A DNA stretch of 63,576 bases, taken from assembly GCA_025800395.1 (NCBI GenBank), contig JAOXRU010000069.1, forward strand, positions 1 through 63,576, in the 5' to 3' direction. The notes beneath the pieces were generated by a model, which had not been told where the DNA came from, searched no databases, and saw only the letters and a list, made by a program, of their open reading frames with translations. The translations under genes were made by a program, and so were the position numbers. Below are positions 1 through 8,511 of this stretch, piece after piece. Positions within the stretch are counted from its first letter, which is position 1. The number at the start of each line of letters is the position of its first letter. Origin of the DNA: Flavobacteriaceae bacterium. Its GTDB lineage: Bacteria; Bacteroidota; Bacteroidia; Flavobacteriales; Flavobacteriaceae.

Positions 1-1166
1 ACCGACTCATGATAGGTCTCTATGGTATCGGTAGCCTCAAACTTCAATCCAAATAATCTATTTGCCACTTCAAATGCACCAGTCAAAACTTTATCCAAGG
101 AGAAATAAGGTTTTAATTTTTCACTATCCAAATCAAACAGCTTTTGCTTTAGTTTTTCGCTATAATAAGCACCATCCCATTTCTCCAGCCTATCGATTCC
201 ATCCAAATCTTTGGCAAATGCTTCTAATTCGTCGTATTCTTTCTTGGCCGCAGGAAATGCATTGTCCAACAAATCCTGCAAAAACTCCCTCACATTATTT
301 GGAGATTGCGCCATTCTTTCCTCCAGCACAAAATGAGCATGGGTTTGATAACCCAACAATTGTGCTCTTTGGTAACGCAACCTGGCAATTTCCAACACCA
401 AAGCCTCATTGTTGTTTTCATTATCCTGAAACCCCTTACTTCCAAAAGCCTGGTGCATGGTCTTTCGCAACCCCCTGTTTTCTGCATAAGTCATAAACGG
501 AATATAACTGGGATAATCCAAGGTAAATATCCAGCCATCCTTATTTTCCTTTTCAGCCAAGGTCTTGGCTGCATCCTTTGCAGATTGTGGCAACCCATTT
601 AGTTCTTCCTCTTCGCTAAGGTGCAACTGATAAGCATTGGTTTCTGCCAAAACATGCTCTCCAAACTGCAATTTGCAACTGGCCAATCGCTTGTCTATTT
701 TGCGTAAACTCTTTTTATCTTCTTCAGAAAGCAAGGCCCCATTTCGAACAAAGTTCTTATACTTTTTTTTCAATAAAGTCTGGGTTTCTTCCGCAAGCCC
801 ATTCATACCAGCTTCATAAACTGTTTTTACCCTCAAAAACAAATCCTGGTTGAGCGTTATATCATTTGAAAATTCGGTTAACAATGGTGAGATTTGTTGC
901 GCCAATTTTTGGATGTTTTCATTGGTTTCCGCGCTATTTAAATTAAAAAACAAACTCGAGAGCCGATCGAGTTGCTGACCCGAATAATCGAGCGCCGCTA
1001 TAGTGTTTTCAAAATTTGGCGCTTCTGTATTTTCAACAATCTGATCGATTTCTTCTTTTGTTTTTTGTATTTCTTTTTCGAAAGCCTGCAAAAACTCCTC
1101 TTCTTTTATTTGCCCAAAAGGCACCGTATTAAAAGGCGTTTCAAAAGTACTATTCAATATACTCAT
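1..1166 (-). CDS. M3 family oligopeptidase / peptidyl-dipeptidase, N-terminal part (cut by window edge)
   Basis: This is an open minus-strand frame of about 388 codons from an ATG at 1166 to the window edge, with no stop. The translation begins MSILNSTFETPFNTVPFGQI, the usual opening of Dcp/oligopeptidase A-type M3 zinc peptidases, and continues as a charged, mostly helical domain (LSSLFFNLNSAETNENIQ; RYQRAQLLGYQTHAHFVLEE). M3 enzymes degrade short peptides left by proteolysis. The catalytic HExxH domain lies in the C-terminal half, outside the window, so activity cannot be judged. The gene follows purE on the same strand after 123 bp and probably has its own promoter. Family assignment is good. 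Whether it is a dipeptidyl carboxypeptidase or an endopeptidase is open. Confidence 0.85.
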   Translation of the reverse strand, partial: MSILNSTFETPFNTVPFGQIKEEEFLQAFEKEIQKTKEEIDQIVENTEAPNFENTIAALDYSGQQLDRLSSLFFNLNSAETNENIQKLAQQISPLLTEFSNDITLNQDLFLRVKTVYEAGMNGLAEETQTLLKKKYKNFVRNGALLSEEDKKSLRKIDKRLASCKLQFGEHVLAETNAYQLHLSEEEELNGLPQSAKDAAKTLAEKENKDGWIFTLDYPSYIPFMTYAENRGLRKTMHQAFGSKGFQDNENNNEALVLEIARLRYQRAQLLGYQTHAHFVLEERMAQSPNNVREFLQDLLDNAFPAAKKEYDELEAFAKDLDGIDRLEKWDGAYYSEKLKQKLFDLDSEKLKPYFSLDKVLTGAFEVANRLFGLKFEATDTIETYHES

Positions 1167-1266
1167 AAGTTTTTTTTAAAATTATAACATCTAAAACCAA
1201 AGTGGGTCTCGTATGTATATTGACAAACAAGTTTAAGTTAGTTTTAGGGTATACATTTATGTAACG

Positions 1267-1290
1267 AAACCTCGATGAAAGTCGAGGTTT
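1267..1290 (-). terminator. Hairpin at the end of purE
   Basis: A perfect 9-bp inverted repeat (AAACCTCGA / TCGAGGTTT) with a 6-nt loop abuts the purE stop codon. The minus-strand tract after it is only TTTCGTTAC, so it is a weak intrinsic terminator or an mRNA-end stabiliser. Confidence 0.5.
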
Positions 1291-1775
1291 TACCTTTTTA
1301 TTTGTTTTGCTCCTTCGATTACTTTGGTTTTTAAACCTAATTTATAATCGATAATTTTTTCTCTTATTTCTAGGTTGCTTGCCCCCAAGATTTGTGCTGC
1401 CAATATGCCTGCGTTTTTGGCGCCATCTAATGCTACGGTTGCCACCGGAACTCCACCAGGCATTTGCAAAATGGACAAAACAGAATCCCAGCCATCTATA
1501 GAGTTTTTGCTCTTCACTGGCACACCGATCACCGGCAAGGGCGACAAGGAAGCCACCATACCAGGCAAATGCGCTGCTCCTCCAGCTCCAGCGATGATCA
1601 CTTGCACTCCTTTTAAATGTGCATGTTTACCAAAATCAAATAGTTTTTCTGGTGTCCTATGAGCAGAAACGATATCCACCTCTACTTCTATCTTCAATTC
1701 CTGCAACACATCTATAGCATCTTGCATAATTGGCAGATCGCTGGTACTTCCCATTACGATAGCTACTTTACTCAT
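1290..1775 (-). CDS. purE: N5-carboxyaminoimidazole ribonucleotide mutase
   Basis: This 161-residue protein is the usual length for class I PurE. It moves the carboxyl group of N5-CAIR to give CAIR in de novo purine synthesis. The N-terminal nucleotide-binding loop VAIVMGSTSDLPIM is at residues 4-17. The class I motif SAHRTPE is near residue 40, and the glycine-rich IIAGAGGAAHLPGMVAS and GVPVKS active-site loops follow. Its ATG overlaps the end of purK by 4 bp (ATGA), so the two are translationally coupled. A short hairpin sits at its stop codon. The identification is secure. Confidence 0.97.
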   Translation of the reverse strand: MSKVAIVMGSTSDLPIMQDAIDVLQELKIEVEVDIVSAHRTPEKLFDFGKHAHLKGVQVIIAGAGGAAHLPGMVASLSPLPVIGVPVKSKNSIDGWDSVLSILQMPGGVPVATVALDGAKNAGILAAQILGASNLEIREKIIDYKLGLKTKVIEGAKQIKR

Positions 1776-2929
1776 ATCTTACTTATTACTTCTATTTTAT
1801 CTTTTACTTTCTGGGCAATTTCCCTAGCTTGCTCTAGTACGGGGTGTACTATGGTTACATGCCCCATTTTTCGAAAAGGTCGGGTTTGTTTTTTGCCGTA
1901 GATATGTGGTGTCACCCCATCCATAGCCAGTATGGTTTCCATGTTTTGATAAAAAACCTGTCCATTATGTCCTTCAGCACCTACCAAGTTTACCATAACT
2001 GCACCAACTTTGCTTTCGGTATTCCCCAACGGAAGGTTGAGTATGGCTCGCAAATGTTGCTCAAACTGACTGGTATAACTCGCTTCTATACTATAATGTC
2101 CGCTATTGTGAGGGCGAGGCGCCACTTCATTTACCAAGATTTCCCCTTCTTTGGTAAGAAACATTTCTACTGCCAACAAGCCTACGTGCGCAAAAGCTTT
2201 GGAGGTCTTTCGTGCCAGATCTATTGCCTTTTGTGCTAAGGCATCTGATATACGCGCAGGGCAGATGACATATTCTACCTGATTGGCTTCCGGATGAAAT
2301 TCCATTTCCACTACAGGATAAGTAGCTATAGCTCCCTCTGGATTGCGAACAACAATCACAGCCAACTCCATTTCAAAATCTATCAACTCTTCGGCTATAC
2401 ATGGCACCTCTGGCAAATTGTCCAAATCCTCATGAGTACGCACCATTTTCACCCCTTGTCCGTCATATCCAAAACGCTCGCTTTTCCACACAAATGGCAT
2501 GTTTTGCACATTGTCCTCTACGGCATGTTTCAATTCGGATGTATAGGCATATCTAGCAAAAGGTGCTGTCGGAATCTGATGATCGGTATAAAATAGTTTC
2601 TGTATCCCTTTGTTTTGAATACGCTGCAATGTAGCAGCAGATGGATATACTTTCTTTCCTTGCTTCTCGAGTGCTTCCAAGGCATCTACATTTACATTTT
2701 CAATTTCGATAGTGAGCACATCTACATCCGCACCAAACCGCAAAACTGTTTCGTAATCAAGGAGATCTCCTTGAGCAAACTCGTTACAAGCCATACGTGA
2801 AGGGGCATCCGCTGCAGCATCCATCACTTTGGTTTTTATATCCCACTTTCGGGTTTCATAAAGTAGCATTTTGCCCAATTGTCCGCCACCCAAAATGCCC
2901 AGTTTATAATCTGAAGAAAAGTATTCCAT
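1772..2929 (-). CDS. purK: 5-(carboxyamino)imidazole ribonucleotide synthase
   Basis: This 385-residue ATP-grasp enzyme carboxylates aminoimidazole ribonucleotide with bicarbonate and ATP, supplying N5-CAIR to PurE. The N-terminal LGILGGGQLGKM glycine loop is at residues 9-20. An ATP-grasp core (PFVWKSERFGYDGQG) and the C-terminal ligand region NEVAPRPHNSGHYSIEA follow, all diagnostic for PurK. It is the first gene of a purK-purE operon. A minus-strand TATTTTTG element 19 bp upstream fits the Bacteroidota -7 box. The divergent neighbour is another purine gene, the HPRT-Adk fusion. Confidence 0.97.
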   Translation of the reverse strand: MEYFSSDYKLGILGGGQLGKMLLYETRKWDIKTKVMDAAADAPSRMACNEFAQGDLLDYETVLRFGADVDVLTIEIENVNVDALEALEKQGKKVYPSAATLQRIQNKGIQKLFYTDHQIPTAPFARYAYTSELKHAVEDNVQNMPFVWKSERFGYDGQGVKMVRTHEDLDNLPEVPCIAEELIDFEMELAVIVVRNPEGAIATYPVVEMEFHPEANQVEYVICPARISDALAQKAIDLARKTSKAFAHVGLLAVEMFLTKEGEILVNEVAPRPHNSGHYSIEASYTSQFEQHLRAILNLPLGNTESKVGAVMVNLVGAEGHNGQVFYQNMETILAMDGVTPHIYGKKQTRPFRKMGHVTIVHPVLEQAREIAQKVKDKIEVISKI

Positions 2930-2948
2930 ACCTGATGATTTCTTTACA

Positions 2949-2956
2949 AAAATACA
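2949..2956 (-). promoter_or_regulatory. -7 box of purKE
   Basis: TATTTTTG on the minus strand matches the Bacteroidota TAnnTTTG element, 19 nt before the purK ATG. No clear TTG is visible at the -33 position. Confidence 0.45.
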
Positions 2957-3205
2957 TTTAAAAAATGGGAAGAAAAACCATATCTATCATAAGGGATAAA
3001 TTTATTTGACAAAACTACAACAAACAAAGTGTTTCTATGGAGCGTAAAACCTTTCTGATTGTAAGCTCTCTACAAAAAAATAGCTATTCCATAGATCGCC
3101 ATCTCAACCTTCTCGACAAAGACCAGATTCATTCTAAAAGGAAATTTAGCAGCAGAACTATAGCAATTTGGCATAGATAATCCTTCGAAAGCCAATTCTT
3201 ATTGA

Positions 3206-3213
3206 TATATTTG
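3206..3213 (+). promoter_or_regulatory. -7 box of the HPRT-Adk gene
   Basis: TATATTTG matches TAnnTTTG exactly and lies 11 nt before the ATG at 3225. The predicted leader is therefore only a few nucleotides long. No good -33 TTG was found. Confidence 0.5.
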
Positions 3214-3224
3214 TTTTTTTTGAA

Positions 3225-4340
3225 ATGTATCCCATGATTAAACTTCATGACAAATATTTTCAGCCCTTTATATCGGAAGAAGAAATAGAGGCTGCCATAC
3301 AGAAGATTTCAGCTGCTATTGCTGCCGACTACAAAGACGACTGTCCTATATTTGTAACTGTATTAAACGGAGCCTTTATGTTTGCCTCCGACCTGATGAA
3401 AGCCTATCCACATCCTTGTCAGATTAGTTTTGTGAAGTTGAGCTCTTACAAGGGTCTCTCCTCCACAGGTATCGTGAAAAGTTTGTTGGAAGTAGGTGAG
3501 GAAGTAAATGGCAGAAGTGTTATCATACTAGAAGATATCATAGACACAGGCAGAACCATCAAAGAACTCGTACATATTTTTTCAAACATAGAAGTAAAAG
3601 AGTTTAAAATAGCCTCATTGTTTTACAAGCCAGAAGCCTACGATGGAGAATACCCGATAGATTATATCGGTATGGAAATACCCAACAAATTTATTGTCGG
3701 CTACGGTTTGGATTACGACGAATTAGGAAGAAATTTAAAGGAAGTCTATCAATTAAAAGAGAAAGAAATGATTAACCTAGTGTTATTTGGAAAACCTGGA
3801 GCAGGAAAAGGTACTCAAGCAGAATTTTTAAAAGCCCATTACAATCTAGTACATATATCTACTGGAGACGTGTTTCGTTACAATATCAAAAACGGCACCG
3901 AATTAGGAAACTTAGCAAAATCCTATATGGATCAAGGAGATTTGGTACCAGATGAGGTTACCATCAATATGCTTGCCAATGAAGTAAACAACAATCCGGA
4001 TGCCAATGGATTTATTTTCGATGGTTTTCCGAGGACGATAGCTCAGGCAGAGGCATTAGATGATTTGTTGGCGACCAAAGACATGGCCATCCATGCCACT
4101 TTGGCTCTAGAAGCAGAAGACGACATCTTGGTAGAGCGCTTACTAAAAAGAGGTCTAGAAAGTGGTCGTACAGACGATCAGGATGAAGGCAAAATTCGCA
4201 ATCGTTTCAACGAATACAATGAAAAAACTGCCCCTTTGCTGGATTTTTACAAAAACCAAAGCAAACTGCATAGCGTCAATGGCATTGGTACTATAGAAGA
4301 GATAACCAAACGATTGCAATCGGTTGTAGACACTTTATAA
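3225..4340 (+). CDS. adk: Fused hypoxanthine phosphoribosyltransferase / adenylate kinase
   Basis: A single 371-codon frame joins two purine enzymes. Residues 1-181 are an HPRT-type phosphoribosyltransferase, with FVTVLNGAFMF, the KLSSYKG loop and the PRPP-binding motif IILEDIIDTGRT (residues 100-111). It would salvage hypoxanthine or guanine to IMP or GMP. Residues 182-371 are a complete adenylate kinase with P-loop LFGKPGAGKGTQ (187-198), STGDVFR, and FDGFPRTIAQAE. Its LID is the short type (RGLESGRTDD), as expected for a ~190-residue Adk. The junction has Met182 (ATG at 3768) preceded by a purine-rich stretch, so Adk might also be translated alone. The start could instead be the ATG at 3234. 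In many flavobacteria the two are separate adjacent genes. A fused form may occur in relatives. Confidence 0.93.
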   Translation: MYPMIKLHDKYFQPFISEEEIEAAIQKISAAIAADYKDDCPIFVTVLNGAFMFASDLMKAYPHPCQISFVKLSSYKGLSSTGIVKSLLEVGEEVNGRSVIILEDIIDTGRTIKELVHIFSNIEVKEFKIASLFYKPEAYDGEYPIDYIGMEIPNKFIVGYGLDYDELGRNLKEVYQLKEKEMINLVLFGKPGAGKGTQAEFLKAHYNLVHISTGDVFRYNIKNGTELGNLAKSYMDQGDLVPDEVTINMLANEVNNNPDANGFIFDGFPRTIAQAEALDDLLATKDMAIHATLALEAEDDILVERLLKRGLESGRTDDQDEGKIRNRFNEYNEKTAPLLDFYKNQSKLHSVNGIGTIEEITKRLQSVVDTL

Positions 4341-4374
4341 CAAAATATGGCCTAGGGAGCCATACATTTTTTAA

Positions 4375-4414
4375 TATCTTTGCAAAACAATTAGGCCCAT
4401 CTTGGTATGGGCCT
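4375..4414 (+). promoter_or_regulatory. obgE promoter box and leader hairpin
   Basis: TATCTTTG (4375-4382) matches the -7 consensus. The predicted transcript then contains a perfect 8-bp hairpin, AGGCCCAT / ATGGGCCT (4393-4400 and 4407-4414, 6-nt loop), 13 nt before the obgE ATG. This placement argues that the upstream in-frame ATG at 4407 is not the start. Confidence 0.5.
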
Positions 4415-4427
4415 TTATCATATCCCA

Positions 4428-5429
4428 ATGAGAGACGGAAACTTTATAGATTATGTGAAAATTCATATCGCCTCCGGAAATGGCGGTAAAGGTTCGGTAC
4501 ATTTGCATCGAGAAAAATTTATTGCAAAAGGAGGACCAGACGGCGGAGATGGAGGTAGAGGCGGTCATGTAATTCTCAAAGGCAATGAAGGCCTTTGGAC
4601 CTTACAGCATTATCGTTTCAAAAAACACTTCAAAGCGTCCCATGGAGAACATGGTGGTAGCAGCAGAAGCACTGGTGCTGACGGTCAGGATATCATATTA
4701 GAAGTTCCACTTGGAACTGTGGTAAAAGATACAGAAAAAGATAGCTTTTTACACGAAATCACAGAACACAACCAAGAAATCATATTGGCCAAGGGCGGCA
4801 TCGGTGGTAGAGGAAATTGGCATTTTAAAAGCCCAACTAACCAAACGCCCAGATACGCCCAACCTGGAAAAGAAGGGGAAGAAAAACGTATAACACTAGA
4901 ACTAAAAGTTCTTGCTGATGTTGGATTAGTTGGTTTTCCCAATGCTGGAAAATCAACCTTGCTATCTGTGATTACCTCGGCTAAGCCCAAAATTGCAGAC
5001 TACGAGTTCACCACACTAAAACCCAATCTTGGCATAGTGGAATACAGAGGATTCCAATCTTTTGTAATGGCAGATATCCCAGGTATCATAGAAGGTGCTG
5101 CTGAAGGAAAAGGACTAGGACATTATTTTTTGCGGCATATAGAACGAAACTCCATATTGCTATTTATGATACCTGCCGACAGCAAAAATATTGCCTCCGA
5201 ATACCAAATTCTGCTAGACGAACTCCGTCGTTATAATCCAGAAATGCTAGACAAAAACAGATTGTTGGCTATTACCAAATCCGATATGTTAGACGAAGAA
5301 TTGGAAGCAGAATTAACTCAAGAAGTACAAGAAGCACTAAATGAGGTTCCCTTTCTATTTATTTCTGCAGTGGCCCAAAAAGGCCTGCAAGAACTCAAAG
5401 ACAAGCTATGGGAAATGTTGGAACAATAA
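4428..5429 (+). CDS. obgE: Obg family GTPase (ribosome assembly)
   Basis: This is a 333-residue Obg/CgtA GTPase. It has the glycine-rich Obg fold at residues 3-155 ([46 protein letters not shown]). A G domain follows, with G1 [10 protein letters not shown]3 [10 protein letters not shown]4 TKSD and G5 FISAVA. Obg proteins bind the 50S subunit late in assembly and link it to nucleotide levels. The C-terminal extension of some homologues is absent, as is usual in Bacteroidota. The ATG at 4428 ([12 protein letters not shown]) is chosen over the ATG at 4407, which lies inside a leader hairpin and would add a non-conserved heptapeptide. It lies 87 bp after adk and has its own -7 box. Confidence 0.96.
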   Translation: MRDGNFIDYVKIHIASGNGGKGSVHLHREKFIAKGGPDGGDGGRGGHVILKGNEGLWTLQHYRFKKHFKASHGEHGGSSRSTGADGQDIILEVPLGTVVKDTEKDSFLHEITEHNQEIILAKGGIGGRGNWHFKSPTNQTPRYAQPGKEGEEKRITLELKVLADVGLVGFPNAGKSTLLSVITSAKPKIADYEFTTLKPNLGIVEYRGFQSFVMADIPGIIEGAAEGKGLGHYFLRHIERNSILLFMIPADSKNIASEYQILLDELRRYNPEMLDKNRLLAITKSDMLDEELEAELTQEVQEALNEVPFLFISAVAQKGLQELKDKLWEMLEQ

Positions 5430-5483
5430 GCAATTCTAGTCAAAAAAACTGTAAAACAGCAGTATGAAAAACAGCTAACCAAC

Positions 5484-7517
5484 TCATTCCTTTAAACGTA
5501 GTACAAACTCACATCGTCTGTTTAGAGCATGTTGCTTTTCGCTACAATTGGTGGTTTCACAAATAACCAAAGGCTGGGTTTCTCCATATCCTACAGCCGA
5601 AATTCGGTCTACGTCCAGACCTTTTTGAATAAGGTATGCTTTTACAGATTCCGCTCTCTTTTCGGATAAAAGTTGATTGTAAGCTGCTTGACCACGAATA
5701 TCGGTATGGGCGCCAATCTCCAGTACAATTTTGGGATACTTTTTCATAATATCAACTACCCTGTCCAAGGCATTTTCGGATTCCATACGCAAAAACCATT
5801 TGTTGTAATCGAAACGAATCGGATCCACTTCAATAAAAATCCGATTGTTGTGATAGTGCACATAGGTTTCCTTTCTGGCCATTTTTATCAATTGTTGCTT
5901 CATGGCTATTTCACGTAGTTTATCCTCTTTGGCAGTACGTTGCTGCGCTTCTACTTTTTTTGCCAAGGCCAATCCTTCTTGTTCTTTTTCGTATGCTTCA
6001 AAATTTTGCAAAGCAATGGTAATTGTATCTGCATACCCCCTCCTATACATAGTTTGATAAGCAATTTCTTTTGGCTGATACCCTACCATATATCCTTTTA
6101 TCTTATAGTTTGTTTCGCATGCCAATTCGAAAGGAACCATCGCAGTTTCTCCCAACTTTACCCGACTACTCCCCACATCATCACTTATCAGTACGGTGCC
6201 ATTTTCCAGCAAGGCATTACTATCTTTATCTACCAATTTCACACACAAGGTCTCCTCACATGATTGGATATTCAAAGGTTTAGTTTCTTTGAATGCATAA
6301 ATATCGTCCATTCCCAAACCTCCAGGCCTATTCGAAGAAAAATACCCAGTCTTATCATTGGGAAATACAAAAATGGCAAAATCATCAAAAGGAGAATTTA
6401 TTGGTCGTCCAAGATTGTCTGGTTTCTCAAACCCATTTATTTTTTTTTTTGCCACAAACAAATCCATCAAACCAAAGCCTGGATGCCCATCCGAAGCAAA
6501 ATACAATTGCCCCTGGCTTCCTATATACGGAAATTGTTCCTTTTGTTTCGTATTGATATGGGCTCCCAAGTTGATAGGCTCACCAAAACCATTTGTTTCT
6601 ATGGATACAACATACAAATCCATTCCTCCAAATCCGCCAGGTCTATTCGAGCTAAAATACAACCATTTTCCATCTGCACTCAATGCCGGATGTTGACAAG
6701 AATAGGTGCTTCCATTGAAAGGCAAAAGCTCCACCGATTTCCATGCGCCATCCACATTTTTGGCTCGATACAAACCTATAAAGCTTCCCGCTTTTTTGGA
6801 GCCTGCATTATTTTTTGTTACAGACATATTCCTCGAAAAATACAACCAATTTCCATCTCCCGTGATTGCCAGACTACCTTCATGTTCTTTGGTATTGATA
6901 TCCCCTTCTAGCGAAATCACTTTATCATTCAGGTGGATATTGGTTTGATAAATATCCAAATAGGGTTCTTTGTTCCAGTCAAAGGATTTAGAAAATAGAG
7001 ATTTCTCCCTTTTTGGTGCAGCAAAATACAAGATACTATCCTTCACAAAAGGAGAAAATTCGCTATAAGGTGAATTGATTTCTGGAATATGAAATATGGC
7101 ATACCTATCACCAAGTGCCGCCACATCATCCAAATAACGATCCTGCAGCTCCAATTGTATTAATGCTTCTCGTTCTCCAGTCTTCTGAAAATACGACTTC
7201 AACAATGCCTTGGCTTTTTTTCGTTTTCCAGATGCTTTTAGTGCATGAGTCATTCTAAAAACCTGCTGCTCCTTGGGCAACTTCATAGAACGATTCATCA
7301 GTTTGGCATACCACAAATTGGCTTTATCATACTGAAAAGTGTGATAATAGCTTTCTGCTAAGCGCTCAATGTGTTTTTCTGATTTATCTTGTATCGCTTC
7401 ATATAAGGGAATTGCGTGCAAATAAGCAGTGCGCTCAAACAATTGATCTGCCTTCTCTGCTTGTCCAAAAAGCAAAAAACTCCAACACAAAGCCCATAAA
7501 ATATATATCTTGTTCAT
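5484..7517 (-). CDS. OmpA-family protein with TPR, PD40 propeller and regulatory-like domain
   Basis: This 677-residue envelope protein begins with a signal peptide (MNKIYILWALCWSFLLFGQA). TPR-like helices span about 20-125. PD40/WD40-like blades lie at about 200-400, each carrying a YFSSNRPGG- or YFASDGHPG-type motif. A carboxypeptidase-regulatory-like beta domain lies at about 420-510. The C-terminal OmpA peptidoglycan-binding domain (IGAHTDIRGQAAYNQLLSEK; GYGETQP) covers about 570-677. This architecture is known from PorE and from OmpA proteins paired with PorP/SprF in T9SS and gliding loci. It lies 9 bp downstream of the chimeric PorP/SprF-derived gene, in the usual adhesin - PorP/SprF - OmpA order. 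It probably anchors a surface or secretion complex to peptidoglycan. The exact partner is unknown. Confidence 0.88.
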   Translation of the reverse strand: MNKIYILWALCWSFLLFGQAEKADQLFERTAYLHAIPLYEAIQDKSEKHIERLAESYYHTFQYDKANLWYAKLMNRSMKLPKEQQVFRMTHALKASGKRKKAKALLKSYFQKTGEREALIQLELQDRYLDDVAALGDRYAIFHIPEINSPYSEFSPFVKDSILYFAAPKREKSLFSKSFDWNKEPYLDIYQTNIHLNDKVISLEGDINTKEHEGSLAITGDGNWLYFSRNMSVTKNNAGSKKAGSFIGLYRAKNVDGAWKSVELLPFNGSTYSCQHPALSADGKWLYFSSNRPGGFGGMDLYVVSIETNGFGEPINLGAHINTKQKEQFPYIGSQGQLYFASDGHPGFGLMDLFVAKKKINGFEKPDNLGRPINSPFDDFAIFVFPNDKTGYFSSNRPGGLGMDDIYAFKETKPLNIQSCEETLCVKLVDKDSNALLENGTVLISDDVGSSRVKLGETAMVPFELACETNYKIKGYMVGYQPKEIAYQTMYRRGYADTITIALQNFEAYEKEQEGLALAKKVEAQQRTAKEDKLREIAMKQQLIKMARKETYVHYHNNRIFIEVDPIRFDYNKWFLRMESENALDRVVDIMKKYPKIVLEIGAHTDIRGQAAYNQLLSEKRAESVKAYLIQKGLDVDRISAVGYGETQPLVICETTNCSEKQHALNRRCEFVLRLKE

Positions 7518-7526
7518 GATTGTTTT

Positions 7527-8315
7527 TTAGTAAAATCGAGGCGATTTATCATATTGTATTTTTTTATCTCCAGTTCTCCAGTCGAACCTAACAAACATTT
7601 CGTGAGATCCATAACTCAAAGCCGAAACCCCATAATCATAGGCATATCCCAAACTTATATTCTTACCGACTAGTAAACGAACCAATGCGCCCATAGCATC
7701 GATACATCTATAAGACAATCCAAACTCCAATAAATTTTTCCACTTGAGATTACAATAAAGGTCAGACGCTATAGCGATAGAGCCCGCTCCAATAGAAAAA
7801 TGTACTTCCAAAGTATGCTCTTGTACCAAAAGTGCATAGGATCGAATTTCCAGACCCAAAGCATAGACGCCATTGGCCATCAAAACCGGATTATAAGAAA
7901 ACTGCAATAGCAAGTCTTCTCCCACACAACCATCCTCTATTTGCAGACTGCCATCAAAACTCGACTGGATGACTATGGATATTTCGGTAGATTTTTCGCT
8001 ACAAATCGGAATGGGGAGCAGACTATATTTAAATCGATAACTACCCCCACCCAGATGTTTTAAATTATTGATAATCACTATATGACCTCCTGCAAACTGT
8101 AATTCTCCACGAGCATCAGGATCTTCACAAGTACCACCCGCGACAGGAACACCTCCCAACTGTGCAAACAAGTCATAAGTTTGATTGCCCGCATTATTAT
8201 CTTTCTTGCAGACCACTACTTTAGTATCTAGGCCTGCGCATTTTCCGTTGGCATACCAAGAAAAAACAAGGCACGACAAAAAACATAAACCATAACATCT
8301 ATACCATTTAAGCAT
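7527..8315 (-). CDS. Chimeric secreted protein: adhesin-type repeats joined to a PorP/SprF C-terminus
   Basis: From the ATG at 8315 the product is 262 residues and starts with a signal peptide (MLKWYRCYGLCFLSCLVFSW). The frame extends upstream to 8450, but those 45 residues are not signal-like. Residues ~27-115 resemble the repeats of large gliding-associated adhesins (VVVCKKDNN, then YDLFAQLGGVPVAGGT). Residues ~118-185 resemble a second repeat type (SSFDGSLQIEDGCVGEDLLL; VHFSIGAGSIAIASDL). From ~186 the sequence switches to the tail of PorP/SprF barrels (FGLSYRCIDAM; ISLGYAYDYGVSALSYGSHE). A normal PorP/SprF is ~300 residues, nearly all barrel, so only the last strands remain. I infer that an internal deletion fused an adhesin gene to its downstream porP/sprF. 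The frame is intact, so it is either recent or under selection. The OmpA partner follows directly. Confidence 0.72.
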   Translation of the reverse strand: MLKWYRCYGLCFLSCLVFSWYANGKCAGLDTKVVVCKKDNNAGNQTYDLFAQLGGVPVAGGTCEDPDARGELQFAGGHIVIINNLKHLGGGSYRFKYSLLPIPICSEKSTEISIVIQSSFDGSLQIEDGCVGEDLLLQFSYNPVLMANGVYALGLEIRSYALLVQEHTLEVHFSIGAGSIAIASDLYCNLKWKNLLEFGLSYRCIDAMGALVRLLVGKNISLGYAYDYGVSALSYGSHEMFVRFDWRTGDKKIQYDKSPRFY

Positions 8316-8483
8316 CTTAAGAGGGCATTGAATAGATAAAAATGAGGATTTTTCTTTTAATTTTGTAAGATATTTTGCGTAAGAAAGAATGTTGTAGGTG
8401 AAATACATCAAAGTTGTGGTTTGCAAATTTCTGTTGCGACTGGAATTCATACAAACTGTCTATTTAGTTCCAAAGCAAAAAAG

Positions 8484-8491
8484 TATCTTTG
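8484..8491 (+). promoter_or_regulatory. -7 box of mpl
   Basis: TATCTTTG matches TAnnTTTG, 20 nt before the mpl ATG. No clear -33 TTG was seen. Confidence 0.5.
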
Positions 8492-8511
8492 TCTTTGAGA
8501 ATTTGTAATAT

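Noticed and set aside
8316-8450. Longer N-terminus for the chimeric adhesin/PorP gene
   Set aside because: The 45 extra residues are polar and precede a clear signal peptide at the ATG at 8315, so they are unlikely to be translated.
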